Positions 43,843-52,615 of a DNA stretch of 64,000 bases are shown here, in pieces (position 1 is the first letter of the stretch; each line of letters opens with the position of its first letter). The DNA comes from Paenibacillus sp. J31TS4 (lineage in GTDB: Bacteria > Bacillota > Bacilli > Paenibacillales > NBRC-103111), in contig NZ_BOSI01000002.1 of assembly GCF_018403265.1 (NCBI RefSeq), positions 186,001 to 250,000 of the forward strand, read 5' to 3'. The position numbers and the translations under genes were made by a program. Below the pieces are notes generated by a model. It did no database searches. It was not told where the DNA came from and was given only the letters and a program-made list of their open reading frames with translations.

Positions 43843-45360
43843 TTACTTCGCTGCTCCGTCCGAGGCACCCGGCGCCGTGCCCGGTGAGTTAAGCCCGCCC
43901 GGCTTGGCGCTTGGCGCCGTATGCGTTGGCGGAGCCGTCTGCGCGGGCGGCGCCGTTGCCGGCGGCGGTGTAGCGGCCGGAGGCGTGGCCGGAGTGGCAG
44001 GAGGCGTCGCGGCAGGAGGCTTGGCGGTCGCTTCCGGCGTCGGAGCGGTCGTACCGCCGGCCTCCGGGCTGCCCGTAGGCTTGGTGCCCGGCTGCTTGCT
44101 CGCCGGTGGATCCGCCAGCGGTGCCTTGGTCGACCCGGGCGCTTGCGAGTGGGTCGGCGCGGCCGAATCCTTCGGCTTGGCGGTCGCTTCAGGCTGGGTC
44201 GACGGCTTGACGGTCGGCGTCGTGGACGGTTTGGCCGTGGCGCTCTGCTGCCCCTTATTCTTCAGCTCGGCCTGGTACTCGGGATGCGTGGCCGCGCCGC
44301 CGGGATCGATCTTGGTCAAGCCTTCCCACACGTTGTAAGGCTTGTAGGTGTTCGCGTCGTCGAAGACGAGGAACGCCGACGGCAGCCTGCGCTCGCCGTA
44401 GCGGCTGGACGGCTTCGTGATGAGCTCGCCGTTGTAAACCATCTCGGACGAAGCGCCGCCGTCCAGGAAGCCGGCGTTGACGCATCCTTCCTCGAGCAGC
44501 AGATCCTGCACCTCGCGGAGCGTCGCTCCGATCGAATGCGTCTGGCGTCCGTCGATGACGATGAAGATGACGGTCCCGTCCGCTTTTTGGCCGATCGCCG
44601 TCCGCGGCGCACGGCCCTGTCCGCCGTCGCCCTCGGTGATGAGCGGCTTGCCGTTCGCAATGACGCGAGGGTAGAAGAAGACCCCGTCCGAGATGTGCAG
44701 CTTAATCAGCTCATCGATGCTGTATTTCCCGACGATCAGCTGGCCTTCCTTGGTGAAGCCGACCGTATGCTGCGGCACACTGCCGTCCTGGTCGGTGAAG
44801 ATGAGCTCACCTCCGGAGAAGATGAAGCCCATCGGGGCGAAGCCGTTCCCGAGGCCGTCCGGGTCGATGAAGCCGCCGCCGTTAATGCCGGCGACCGCTC
44901 CGGTCCGCTGGACCATCGAGGTGATGCGCTCGCCCTGTCCCTGCTCGGCGGGCGTGACGACTCGGATGGACTTAGGATCGTAAATGTACATCTTCTTGCC
45001 GACCCAGAACTTGCCGGAGATATCCTCTATTTTGACGATCTCATCGATGGATCGCTTGTGAACCTGTACCATGGCCAGGTCAAGCTTCTCCTCTCCCATC
45101 TCCTCGGTGCGCTGAAGCATGGCGGCGACCATCCGGTCTCGTTCCTCGGCGCCGACGAACATCCATGCCCAGTCTCTATGCTGTGTAATGATGACGGATT
45201 CCGCCAGCTTCTCTCGGATGGCAGTTCCGGGAGGGGTGAAAAAAAGGAAGCTTGAGCTCAAACATATTAGGCCCGACACTCCGAGAAAGCTCTTCTTCCA
45301 CCAGCTCCAGCTGCGGAGCGAGGCGGGGGAGGTCAGCGGCTTAGGCAAGCCTGTGTTCAA
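43843..45360 (-). CDS. Membrane-anchored phosphodiester glycosidase-domain (NAGPA) protein with low-complexity tail
   Basis: About 505 aa. One N-terminal transmembrane or signal-anchor segment (about 25-41) precedes an NAGPA-type domain (about 130-350): VAGINGGGFIDPDGLGNG, APRTAIGQKADGTVIFIVIDGR and AGFLDGGASSEMVYNG are its hallmarks. The domain hydrolyses N-acetylglucosamine phosphodiesters in relatives, and in Bacillus a similar protein acts on teichoic-acid-type polymers. The last 130 residues are Pro/Ala/Thr/Lys-rich and probably extended in the wall. I start at the TTG 45360 (GTAGGAG about 10 bp before); an earlier in-frame start overlaps the promoter region. Confidence 0.88.
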   Translation of the reverse strand: MNTGLPKPLTSPASLRSWSWWKKSFLGVSGLICLSSSFLFFTPPGTAIREKLAESVIITQHRDWAWMFVGAEERDRMVAAMLQRTEEMGEEKLDLAMVQVHKRSIDEIVKIEDISGKFWVGKKMYIYDPKSIRVVTPAEQGQGERITSMVQRTGAVAGINGGGFIDPDGLGNGFAPMGFIFSGGELIFTDQDGSVPQHTVGFTKEGQLIVGKYSIDELIKLHISDGVFFYPRVIANGKPLITEGDGGQGRAPRTAIGQKADGTVIFIVIDGRQTHSIGATLREVQDLLLEEGCVNAGFLDGGASSEMVYNGELITKPSSRYGERRLPSAFLVFDDANTYKPYNVWEGLTKIDPGGAATHPEYQAELKNKGQQSATAKPSTTPTVKPSTQPEATAKPKDSAAPTHSQAPGSTKAPLADPPASKQPGTKPTGSPEAGGTTAPTPEATAKPPAATPPATPATPPAATPPPATAPPAQTAPPTHTAPSAKPGGLNSPGTAPGASDGAAK

Positions 45361-45440
45361 TCTATCGACTCTCCTACTGTCAAAATCTTCTATACAGCCA
45401 ACAGCATACCACAATTTTTTTGGGTTTTATATTGTTTTTT

Positions 45441-45449
45441 TGTTACACT
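45441..45449 (+). promoter_or_regulatory. Extended -10 promoter for the 35-aa gene and rluA-like gene
   Basis: TGTTACACT extended -10, 32 bp before the small ORF; a T-rich upstream region (ATTGTTTTTT) may help. No clear -35 is seen. Confidence 0.45.
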
Positions 45450-45480
45450 ACAGGGGAATTGCAAAGGAGAGACGTTAAGA

Positions 45481-45588
45481 ATGGGCAAATACAATTTCGC
45501 GGGTCTTCCGTTCGAGCTCATCGTCCTGATGGGCTTGTTCGGACTCGCGCTGCTGTGGCTTGTTTATACAGGGAGCAAGAGGAGTTGA
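45481..45588 (+). CDS. Small single-span membrane protein, 35 aa
   Basis: A 35-codon ORF: a short polar start (MGKYNFAGLP), one hydrophobic helix (about 11-30, ELIVLMGLFGLALLWLVY) and a basic end (TGSKRS). AAAGGAGAG lies 9 bp before the ATG and an extended -10 promoter is just upstream, so expression is likely. Its stop is 5 bp before the GTG of the pseudouridine synthase, whose ribosome site AGAGGAG is within its last codons. I do not recognise the family; a small membrane regulator or anchor is a guess. Confidence 0.7.
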   Translation: MGKYNFAGLPFELIVLMGLFGLALLWLVYTGSKRS

Positions 45589-45593
45589 ACGGC

Positions 45594-46577
45594 GTGCGCA
45601 AAGGGGAATGGTGGGAGCTTCCGCTTGCGGGGCTGCCCGAGACGCGGCCGAATAACTCCCGCGGCGCGGCCACACAGGAGGAGGAGCCGGGTCTTATGTC
45701 CCCGCGGCAGGACGCGGACAGCACCGCTGCGGGAAGCGCTGTTCCGGAGGCGGCGGAGCGGGTAGGGCTGCTGGCCGGGCGCCTGGGTCTCCCGGAGGGC
45801 TGGGTGCGGAAGCTTGCCGCCGGCGGAGGCATCGTGACGGCGGGCGGCAAGGTCCGGCTCCGGCTGTTCCCGGAGGAGGCACCCTCGGACCGGTTCGTTC
45901 CGGAATGGCGGGAGCTGGACGTGCTGTACGAGGATGACTTCTGCCTCGTCGTGAACAAGCCGGCCGGCCTCGCGGTCCATCCGACCGAGCCGGGAGGAGG
46001 CGGCACGCTGGCCAACGCGGTCGCGGCATATTACGAGAGCACCGGACAGGCCTGCCGCGTCCGGCACATCCACCGGCTCGACGAAGACACGACCGGTCCG
46101 GTCCTGTACGCCAAGAACGACTGGGCACAAGCGGCGCTCGACGAGGCGATGCGCGAGAAGCGGGTGGACCGCCGGTATGCCGCTCTCGTGCAGGGTGTGG
46201 TGCGAGCCGGCCGCGGTACGATAGACGCACAGATCGGACGCGACCGTCACCATGCCAAGCGGCGGCGCGTCAGCCCAGGCGGCCAGCGGGCGGTCACCCG
46301 CTTCGAGACGGCGGAGCGCTGGGCGGATGCGTCGCTGCTGCGGCTGCGCCTAGAGACCGGGCGAACGCACCAGATTCGCGTCCACCTGCAGCATCTCGGC
46401 CACCCGATCCTCGGGGACCGGCTGTATGGCGGGCGGACGGTGCCCGGGCTCACCCGGCAGGCGCTGCACGGCGAGTCGCTCCGCTTCCCTCACCCGTTCA
46501 CCGGAGAGCCGGTGACGGTGGAAGCGCCCTGGCCCGCCGACATGACCGCGCTGCACGAACGGCTGCGCCATCGGTAG
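45594..46577 (+). CDS. RluA family pseudouridine synthase
   Basis: A 327-aa RNA pseudouridine synthase. The catalytic Asp163 lies in HRLDEDTTG, and NKPAGLAVHP, GRTHQIRVHL and LGDRLYGG complete the RluA fold. The N-terminal 90 residues include a degenerate S4-like stretch (RVGLLAGRLGLPEGWVRKL) after an Ala/Gln-rich segment. It modifies uridines in rRNA or tRNA; the site is unknown. The GTG at 45594 is 9 bp from GAGGAG, whereas the in-frame TTG at 45585 touches that site. Translation is probably coupled to the 35-aa ORF. Confidence 0.9.
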   Translation: MRKGEWWELPLAGLPETRPNNSRGAATQEEEPGLMSPRQDADSTAAGSAVPEAAERVGLLAGRLGLPEGWVRKLAAGGGIVTAGGKVRLRLFPEEAPSDRFVPEWRELDVLYEDDFCLVVNKPAGLAVHPTEPGGGGTLANAVAAYYESTGQACRVRHIHRLDEDTTGPVLYAKNDWAQAALDEAMREKRVDRRYAALVQGVVRAGRGTIDAQIGRDRHHAKRRRVSPGGQRAVTRFETAERWADASLLRLRLETGRTHQIRVHLQHLGHPILGDRLYGGRTVPGLTRQALHGESLRFPHPFTGEPVTVEAPWPADMTALHERLRHR

Positions 46578-47029
46578 CGGTAGTCTCTTCCGCCCAAACG
46601 GCCGGGCTGCCGCTTGAGCGGCTTGCCGATCGGAGGTGTTCCGCTCCGTGCTGTCCGGAACTGCATGCAGGGCCAGCAGATGCGCGGTGCTATTCGCCGC
46701 CGCCCGATTGAGGGGCAGCTAGAAGTCCTTGCTTGCACGGTACCCCCATTAGAAGCCGGCCGATTCTTCGGCCGGCTTTTTTCCGTGCGCATCGGGTTGC
46801 CATATGGGCGCGTCCCGGCATGGCCTCTACCTAGCCATATGGCTGCCGTGCGAGCCTCCTGGGACCCCCTCTATCTACCCGCGAACCCGCTGCTGCTCCT
46901 TCTCAGCCTCTCTTAGTAGCTCTCGCATGACCCTTTCGCGTCGGACCGTCTGCCGCCGGCAAGCGAGCCCCAACCTGACGGAGAGTCGCTTGCGCGCCCG
47001 GACGCAAGAGGGCCGAGCCAAAAATGTTG
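46578..47029 (+). other. Gene-free region between the pseudouridine synthase and spoVID
   Basis: About 450 bp. It contains a terminator at 46753-46783 and two CCATATGG palindromes (near 46800 and 46843), 44 bp apart. No ORF with a ribosome site is seen. Confidence 0.6.
46753..46783 (+). terminator. Terminator upstream of spoVID
   Basis: Perfect 11-bp stem AAGCCGGCCGA/TCGGCCGGCTT with a 4-nt loop, then TTTT. Confidence 0.88.
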
Positions 47030-47058
47030 GCATGCTCTCCGAACGCCCCCCATATACT
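47030..47058 (+). promoter_or_regulatory. Candidate sigma-E promoter of spoVID
   Basis: GCATGCT, a 14-bp spacer and CATATACT (47051-47058), one mismatch from the sigma-E -10 CATACAnT. B. subtilis spoVID is sigma-E dependent. The start codon is 43 bp downstream. Confidence 0.5.
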
Positions 47059-47101
47059 GGAGTGAGCAAGAACGCGAGGATTCAGGAAGGGAGGAGTTCA
47101 A

Positions 47102-48136
47102 GTGACCGAGCATCAAACCGGGCTGCGGTTCGATATTTATGAACGGATCCACCTGGCGGAGAGTTTGGCCGGCATCCGGGAATTGGACGAGTTGGAGCTG
47201 GTCCCCCAAATTCAGGTGCTGCAGGATAACGAACAGGTCATTCTTCGGGGCAACTTATGGCTGACCGGCAAGTACTCCGCGGAAAGCGGGGAGGAAAACC
47301 AGACGATGGAGCATTTTATTCCAGTGGAGATTACGCTTCCGCTGAATCGGGTTCAGCGGCTTGAGGATCTCGCGGTGGAGATCGAAGCGTTCGATGTGGA
47401 TCTCTTGTCCGCCCGCAGCCTGAATATTACGGGCGTGCTGTCGCTGCATGGAATGGGGCCGATTACGGCGGAAGCGGACAATCCGCTTGAGGAGGAATTT
47501 TTTGTCGCTTACGAGGCGGAATCCAGCCCCCCTAGCGAGCCGGCGGCCCGGGATCAGCTGGAAGCGAGCTTCAATGAACTAAAGGAGACGCTGCCGGGTC
47601 CTTTCGCAGAGGCGATCGAGGAGGAGGCGGAGTCGGTGTCGGCTCAGGCGGAAGAGCAGGAGCCTGAGGAGGAGGCGCTTCCGGTGCAGGCCGATGCGGA
47701 TGCGGAAGCCGTCGATGCGGACGAGGAAGCGGCCGCGATCCCGGTCTTTGCCGAAGCCGAGGAGACCCAGAAGCCGGAGATGAAGATTGCGTTCGGCAAG
47801 GCTCCATCGGAGCAGGGCGGATCGGTACCGGGATACGTCTCCTTCTTCAAAAACCTCGTCCATGCCCCCGAGCCCAAAAGCTACGAGCCGGAAGAGCCCG
47901 AGCTAAGGGAAAACGCATCCCGGGAGCGCAGCGAAGGCATTGAGTGGCGGAGGCTTCTGGGCGAAGATTCCCCTAGCGATACGGGCTTCAAGCGAATGCG
48001 GATGTGTATCGTGCAGAAGGAAGAAACGCTCGATACAATCGCGGAGAAGTATAAGATCAACCCCCGGGAGATTGCTCTTTATAACCGGCTGTCGGGGCAG
48101 GAAGTGTCCGAGGGACAGGTTATTTACATTCCATGA
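47102..48136 (+). CDS. spoVID: Spore coat morphogenetic protein SpoVID
   Basis: A 344-aa acidic protein. The N-terminal 130 residues (GLRFDIYERIHLAE, VPQIQVLQDNEQVILRGNL) are the SpoVID domain; the middle (150-265) is Glu/Ala-rich and disordered; residues 300-344 form a LysM domain ending in a strong VIYIP. In B. subtilis SpoVID works with SafA and SpoIVA to encase the forespore with coat, and the LysM domain binds lipid II or peptidoglycan. It starts with GTG 47102, with GGGAGGAG upstream. Identity rests on domain order, not on a full alignment. Confidence 0.9.
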   Translation: MTEHQTGLRFDIYERIHLAESLAGIRELDELELVPQIQVLQDNEQVILRGNLWLTGKYSAESGEENQTMEHFIPVEITLPLNRVQRLEDLAVEIEAFDVDLLSARSLNITGVLSLHGMGPITAEADNPLEEEFFVAYEAESSPPSEPAARDQLEASFNELKETLPGPFAEAIEEEAESVSAQAEEQEPEEEALPVQADADAEAVDADEEAAAIPVFAEAEETQKPEMKIAFGKAPSEQGGSVPGYVSFFKNLVHAPEPKSYEPEEPELRENASRERSEGIEWRRLLGEDSPSDTGFKRMRMCIVQKEETLDTIAEKYKINPREIALYNRLSGQEVSEGQVIYIP

Positions 48137-48182
48137 AGGCGGGAAGAGAGCAGGGAGCCGAGGGAGGCGCCCATCCCCATTC

Positions 48183-48217
48183 AGGCCAATCAGGGTTACC
48201 TGGTTGGCCTGTTTCCT
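48183..48217 (+). terminator. Terminator of spoVID
   Basis: AGGCCAATCAGG/CCTGGTTGGCCT 12-bp stem (one G-U) with GTTA loop, followed by GTTTCC. Confidence 0.7.
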
Positions 48218-48272
48218 CGGTACGGCGGTCAAGTACACAAGCTTTGTTTCTTATGGAAGCAGTGCGTCAGCT

Positions 48273-48321
48273 CAAACAAAAAGGCCCAGCGTCTGCCCGG
48301 AAGAGCGGGACGGCTGGGCTT
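48273..48321 (-). terminator. Minus-strand terminator, downstream of the 54-aa gene
   Basis: On the minus strand a stem of about 9 bp (AAGCCCAGC/GCTGGGCCT) with inner CCCG/CGGG pairs is followed by TTTTTGTTTG. The nearest minus-strand gene is the 54-aa membrane protein about 410 bp upstream. Confidence 0.6.
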
Positions 48322-48389
48322 CTCGTTTTCCCGCGGCTGCGACCTAGACCCGGATAAAGCGTTGCGCACGAACCTATGCCTTGGTAGGG

Positions 48390-48467
48390 ACAAGCACCGT
48401 ACACGCGAAACCTGTACCGTTCCTGGACAAGCACCGAGAAACCTGGACCGTTCCTGAACTAGCACCG
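48390..48467. repeat. Short tandem repeats, 31-37-bp spacing
   Basis: ACAAGCACCG occurs at 48390 and 48427 and, with one change, at 48458. GAAACCTG(T/G)ACCGTTCCTG occurs at 48407 and 48438. No frame is open throughout and no ribosome site is seen; the region lies between spoVID and the 54-aa gene. Confidence 0.6.
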
Positions 48468-48729
48468 CGCTGCACTATTCCCGAATCAGTAACGCGCACT
48501 CAAGGCCAATAGGGATACTCGGTATCATCGATGCGCTCGAACATCGCCTCGCAAGCGCCAGCAAGAGATAACCTGGACCAAGGCGGACTTCCCTACGGGC
48601 TAACTTGTGCCGCTCCCCAAACAAGCGTCGAAGCGGCCGCCGGAGGCCCCGGCTTGCCGCCTGCGGCCGCCTATCCGTGTCTGCCCGCGGCCGCCCTCCT
48701 CCGATGTCCGCCCCTCTTACATGCCGCTT

Positions 48730-48894
48730 TCAATAAATGTCGAACAGAAAGCCCAGATAGGCGAGAAAGAATAGAAACAGGAGAAACACATCCAGCGGGT
48801 TCGGCAGAATGAGGGTGCGTGCGAACTGGATGCAGATTAACGGGAACAGGATATTACGGACGGTAAACCGGTATTTCCACCACCACTTCTGCAT
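48730..48894 (-). CDS. Small membrane protein, 54 aa
   Basis: A 54-codon minus-strand ORF: basic, Trp-rich start (MQKWWWKYRFTVRNI), then two hydrophobic stretches (about 15-30 and 36-52) split by PNPLD, probably a hairpin. AAAGGAG is 9 bp before the ATG, and TTGTCC-N17-TATAAG lies just upstream, so it is a complete expression unit. I do not recognise a named family. It is probably conserved in related bacteria because the residue pattern is sharply membrane-like, but that needs a search. Confidence 0.72.
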   Translation of the reverse strand: MQKWWWKYRFTVRNILFPLICIQFARTLILPNPLDVFLLFLFFLAYLGFLFDIY

Positions 48895-49264
48895 TGCGCG
48901 TGACTCCTTTCCGGCTTATATATGCACTTTATGACCGGGACAAGCAGCGTTATGCGTACGACCCTGGATTTCGTCCTGTTCGGTCAGGGTCCGCCTCTTT
49001 TCTCTCCTCCTTCCTTTTTTACTCCCGTTTCTTTTCCCTCATTCACTAAGGGGCTCCCGCACAGAGATGGTTCCCTTAAAGGAGGGCGTCTTCCATTGCG
49101 ATGCCGCTCCCGCAAAGGGGCGTCCCTCATCGTAGATCACAGGGGCATTCCCCTGATGCCGTTCCCAAGTAGGAGGCTCCTGCTTTCCCGGCTTTTCCTA
49201 TTTGCTCCTGCAGTCGGATATCCGGGCCCGTCCAGGCCCTTTCTCCGCTCTTCTCCCGTCCCGG
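48895..49264 (+). other. Gene-free region upstream of the valS T-box
   Basis: About 370 bp. It holds the 54-aa gene's promoter at the left end, a pyrimidine-rich stretch at 48996-49044, and small hairpins (for example AAGTAGGA-GGC-TCCTGCTT at 49167-49185). No credible gene is visible. Confidence 0.55.
48915..48943 (-). promoter_or_regulatory. Sigma-A promoter of the 54-aa gene
   Basis: On the minus strand TTGTCC (48943-48938), a 17-bp spacer and TATAAG (48920-48915). Confidence 0.55.
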
Positions 49265-49293
49265 TTGACTCTGTCTGCGAATATGGGTATCAT
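49265..49293 (+). promoter_or_regulatory. Sigma-A promoter of valS
   Basis: TTGACT, a 17-bp spacer and TATCAT (49288-49293). Transcription would begin near 49300, at the left edge of the T-box leader. Confidence 0.7.
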
Positions 49294-49299
49294 AAAAGA

Positions 49300-49580
49300 A
49301 TCAACCTACTGCCACACAAAGACGTGGAAAGGGAGGAGTAGGCAGCCAACCCTTCAGAGAGTGGAGCCGTTACGCTGAGAGGTTCCGCAGGATGTAATTG
49401 CCGAAGTCGCCCTGGAGTCGCGAGCCCTGTCGCCGCATGCCGCTGGCATCCGACCGATGGCGGGCCGCCGGCCGCAGCCGTTATCCTGCCCCGAGTGTCG
49501 CCGCGCCCGAGCGCGCAGCGAAATAAAGGTGGTACCACGGAAGCTGAACCTTTCGTCCTTTGTGGACGGGAGGTTTTTTT
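49300..49580 (+). ncRNA. T-box leader of valS (tRNA-Val responsive)
   Basis: A long leader with the hallmark T-box sequence AAAGGTGGTACCACGG (49525-49540), an upstream AGAGAG...GAGAGG region fitting stem I, and GAAGTC at 49403-49408 whose GTC is a plausible valine specifier codon. It ends in a terminator: a 12-bp stem at 49547-49575 followed by T residues to 49580. Uncharged tRNA-Val should stabilise the antiterminator and allow valS expression. Confidence 0.9.
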
Positions 49581-49617
49581 ATTTTGATGGCTGAACCTTA
49601 CAGGAGGATGAACGAGT

Positions 49618-52320
49618 ATGAGTGAAACGAATCCGAATACGCCGCTGGCCGAGACGAACGAAGGACGTCCGACCACGTCGATGCCGACGACCTACGATCC
49701 GAAGGAAGCGGAGAAAAAGTGGTACGACTATTGGCTGCAGGGGAACTACTTCCAGGCGGGGAACCGTCCCGAAGCCGAGCCCTACACCATCGTTATTCCG
49801 CCGCCCAACGTGACGGGCATGCTGCACCTGGGCCACGCGCTCGACAATACGCTTCAGGACATTCTCATCCGGACCAAGCGGATGCAGGGCTACGACGCGC
49901 TGTGGCTGCCGGGCTCCGACCATGCCGGTATCGCGACCCAGACGAGAGTGGAGCAGAAGCTCCGCGAGCAGGGAGTGACCCGATACGATCTCGGCCGCGA
50001 GGCGTTCCTCGAGCAGGTTTGGGAGTGGAAAGAGCTGTACGCGAACCGGATCCGCGAGCAGTGGGCCAAGCTTGGGCTCTCGCTTGACTATTCCCGCGAG
50101 CGGTTCACCCTCGACGAGGGGTTATCGGCCGCGGTGCGCGAAGTGTTCGTCAAGCTCTACGAGAAAGGGCTTATTTACCGCGGCAAATATATCATCAACT
50201 GGGACCCGGCCGCCCGCACCGCGCTATCGGACATCGAGGTCGAATATAAGGAAGTGCAGGGCAACCTGTACCATCTCGTCTATCCGCTTAAGGACGGCAG
50301 CGGCTCCATCACAGTCGCGACGACCCGTCCGGAGACGATGCTCGGCGATACGGCGGTAGCGGTGCATCCGAAGGATGAGCGCTATCAGGATATGATCGGC
50401 AAAATGCTGGTCCTCCCGATCACCGGCCGCGAGATTCCGGTCATTGCCGACGAATACGTCGAGAAAGAGTTCGGGACGGGTGCGGTCAAGATCACGCCGG
50501 CGCACGATCCGAACGATTTCGAGGTGGGCCGCCGCCACGACCTGCCGCAGATTCTCGTCATGGACGAATCCGGCACGATGAATGAGAACGCCGGCAAGTA
50601 CCAGGGGCTCGACCGGTTCGAGTGCCGGAAGCAGCTCGTCGCGGACCTCAAGGAAGCGGGCGTGCTCGCGAAGATCGAGGAGCATGTGCACCAGGTCGGC
50701 CACAGCGAGCGGAGCGGCGCGGTCGTCGAGCCGTACCTGTCCACGCAATGGTTCGTCAAGATGCAGCCGCTCGCAGAGCGAGCCGTCGCCGATCAGAAGG
50801 CGGGCAATGGCGTTCACTTCGTGCCGGAGCGCTTCGAGAGAACGTATCTGCACTGGATGGAGAATGTGCGCGACTGGTGCATTTCCCGGCAGCTGTGGTG
50901 GGGACACCGGATTCCGGCTTGGTATTGCGAAAGCTGCGGAGAGGTGCATGTCCATCACGAGGCGCCCGAAGCGTGCGACAAATGCGGCAGTGCCAGCCTG
51001 AGGCAGGACGAGGACGTGCTCGACACCTGGTTCAGCTCGGCCCTCTGGCCGTTCTCGACGCTCGGCTGGCCGGAGGAGACGGCCGATCTCAAACGGTACT
51101 ACCCGACCAGCGTTCTCGTGACCGGCTATGACATCATTCCGTTCTGGGTTTCCCGGATGATCTTCACCGGCCTGGAATTTACGGATCAGATGCCGTTCCG
51201 CGATACGCTCATCCACGGGCTCATCCGCGACGCCGAGGGACGCAAGATGTCCAAGTCGCTCGGCAACGGGGTCGATCCGCTCGAGGTCATCGAGAAGTAC
51301 GGCGCCGACGCGATGCGTTATATGCTCTCGACAAGCAGCACGCCGGGACAGGATCTGCGCTTCCGTTGGGAGAGGGTCGAACAGGCGCGCAATTTTGCGA
51401 ACAAGATCTGGAATGCGTCGCGCTTCGCCCTGATGAACCTCGAAGGCTTCCAGGCGTCCGACATCGACCTGAGCGGAAACCTGGGCACCGCCGACAAGTG
51501 GATTCTCCACCGGCTGAACGAGACCGTCCGCGATGTCACGCGGCTCATTGACCAGTACGAGTTCGGCGAGACGGGCCGCGTGCTGTACAACTTCATCTGG
51601 GATGATCTGTGCGACTGGTACATCGAGTTCAGCAAGCTGTCGCTCTACGGAGACGACGAGGCTGCGAAGAAGAGCACGCGCTCGGTGCTTGCCTACGTGC
51701 TGGACCGCACGCAGCGGCTGCTGCATCCGTTCATGCCGTTCCTCACCGAGGAAATCTGGCAGCATCTTCCGCACGAGGGCGAGACAATCACGCTGGCGTC
51801 CTGGCCGCAGGCGGAAGCCCGCTTCGAAGCGCCCGAGGCGGTCCGCGAGATGGAGCTTCTGATGGAGACGATCCGCTCCGTGCGCAACATCCGCGCCGAG
51901 GTGAACGTGCCGATGAGCAAGAAGATCGAGCTGCTCATTCGCCCGGCGGACGCCGAAGCCGACGCCATCCTGAAGCGCAATGAAGATTACGTCCGCCGCT
52001 TCTGCAATACGTCGACGCTCGTCATTGAGACGGGCCTGCCGACGCCGGAGAAGGCGATGACCGCACTTGTGACCGGGGCCGAGCTGTTCCTGCCGCTTGC
52101 CGGCCTGATCGACATCGCCCAGGAGATCGCCCGCCTGGAGAAGGAGCTCAAGACGCTGCACGGCGAGGTCGAGCGGATCGAGAAGAAGCTCGCCAACGAA
52201 GGGTTCGTGGCCAAGGCGCCAGCCAAGGTCATCGACGAGGAGAAGGCGAAGCTCGCCGATTATGCCGACAAGCGCGACAAGGTCATCGCACGGATTCAGG
52301 AGCTCAAGGACAACGGCTGA
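49618..52320 (+). CDS. valS: Valyl-tRNA synthetase
   Basis: A 900-aa class I aminoacyl-tRNA synthetase. The HIGH motif is HLGHA (70-74) after [14 protein letters not shown] lies at 543-547; the CP1 editing domain is between them, and the C-terminal 65 residues form a coiled coil ([22 protein letters not shown]) that contacts tRNA. Length is normal for the family. AGGAGG lies about 9 bp before the ATG. It is controlled by the T-box leader upstream. Confidence 0.98.
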   Translation: MSETNPNTPLAETNEGRPTTSMPTTYDPKEAEKKWYDYWLQGNYFQAGNRPEAEPYTIVIPPPNVTGMLHLGHALDNTLQDILIRTKRMQGYDALWLPGSDHAGIATQTRVEQKLREQGVTRYDLGREAFLEQVWEWKELYANRIREQWAKLGLSLDYSRERFTLDEGLSAAVREVFVKLYEKGLIYRGKYIINWDPAARTALSDIEVEYKEVQGNLYHLVYPLKDGSGSITVATTRPETMLGDTAVAVHPKDERYQDMIGKMLVLPITGREIPVIADEYVEKEFGTGAVKITPAHDPNDFEVGRRHDLPQILVMDESGTMNENAGKYQGLDRFECRKQLVADLKEAGVLAKIEEHVHQVGHSERSGAVVEPYLSTQWFVKMQPLAERAVADQKAGNGVHFVPERFERTYLHWMENVRDWCISRQLWWGHRIPAWYCESCGEVHVHHEAPEACDKCGSASLRQDEDVLDTWFSSALWPFSTLGWPEETADLKRYYPTSVLVTGYDIIPFWVSRMIFTGLEFTDQMPFRDTLIHGLIRDAEGRKMSKSLGNGVDPLEVIEKYGADAMRYMLSTSSTPGQDLRFRWERVEQARNFANKIWNASRFALMNLEGFQASDIDLSGNLGTADKWILHRLNETVRDVTRLIDQYEFGETGRVLYNFIWDDLCDWYIEFSKLSLYGDDEAAKKSTRSVLAYVLDRTQRLLHPFMPFLTEEIWQHLPHEGETITLASWPQAEARFEAPEAVREMELLMETIRSVRNIRAEVNVPMSKKIELLIRPADAEADAILKRNEDYVRRFCNTSTLVIETGLPTPEKAMTALVTGAELFLPLAGLIDIAQEIARLEKELKTLHGEVERIEKKLANEGFVAKAPAKVIDEEKAKLADYADKRDKVIARIQELKDNG

Positions 52321-52393
52321 CCGGCCGTATTTGAACCTGGGGATTGTTTGCTCCCCGGGGGGGGAGGCCGGCCAGGCCGACGGAGAGGGAATT

Positions 52394-52434
52394 AGCCGGA
52401 GAGCATGCGGCCTTAGGACCGCCTCCGGCTTTTC
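52394..52434 (+). terminator. Terminator after valS
   Basis: AGCCGGAG/CTCCGGCT stem with inner GCGG/CCGC pairs, followed by TTTTCC. About 75 bp past the stop. Confidence 0.8.
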
Positions 52435-52615
52435 CTGATAGACCGGCTGCCGGCTGGGAAAAGTAGCCATAGACGGACCGGAGCGGCCAGGCCGTGTCCG
52501 GAAGAAGTGAAGATCGAAGCCCCCGCACAATGGGATAGTCCTGCCCGAACGGGCGGATGTTGACCGCGAGTCGGACAGGCCCGGAGCGGGGAGTGCATGC
52601 AAAGGGATGAGAACG

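Noticed and set aside
50224-52602. A 792-codon open frame on the minus strand opposite valS
   Set aside because: It is antisense to a full valyl-tRNA synthetase gene, has no recognisable domain and is Arg/Leu/His-rich, as expected for the complement of a high-GC gene.
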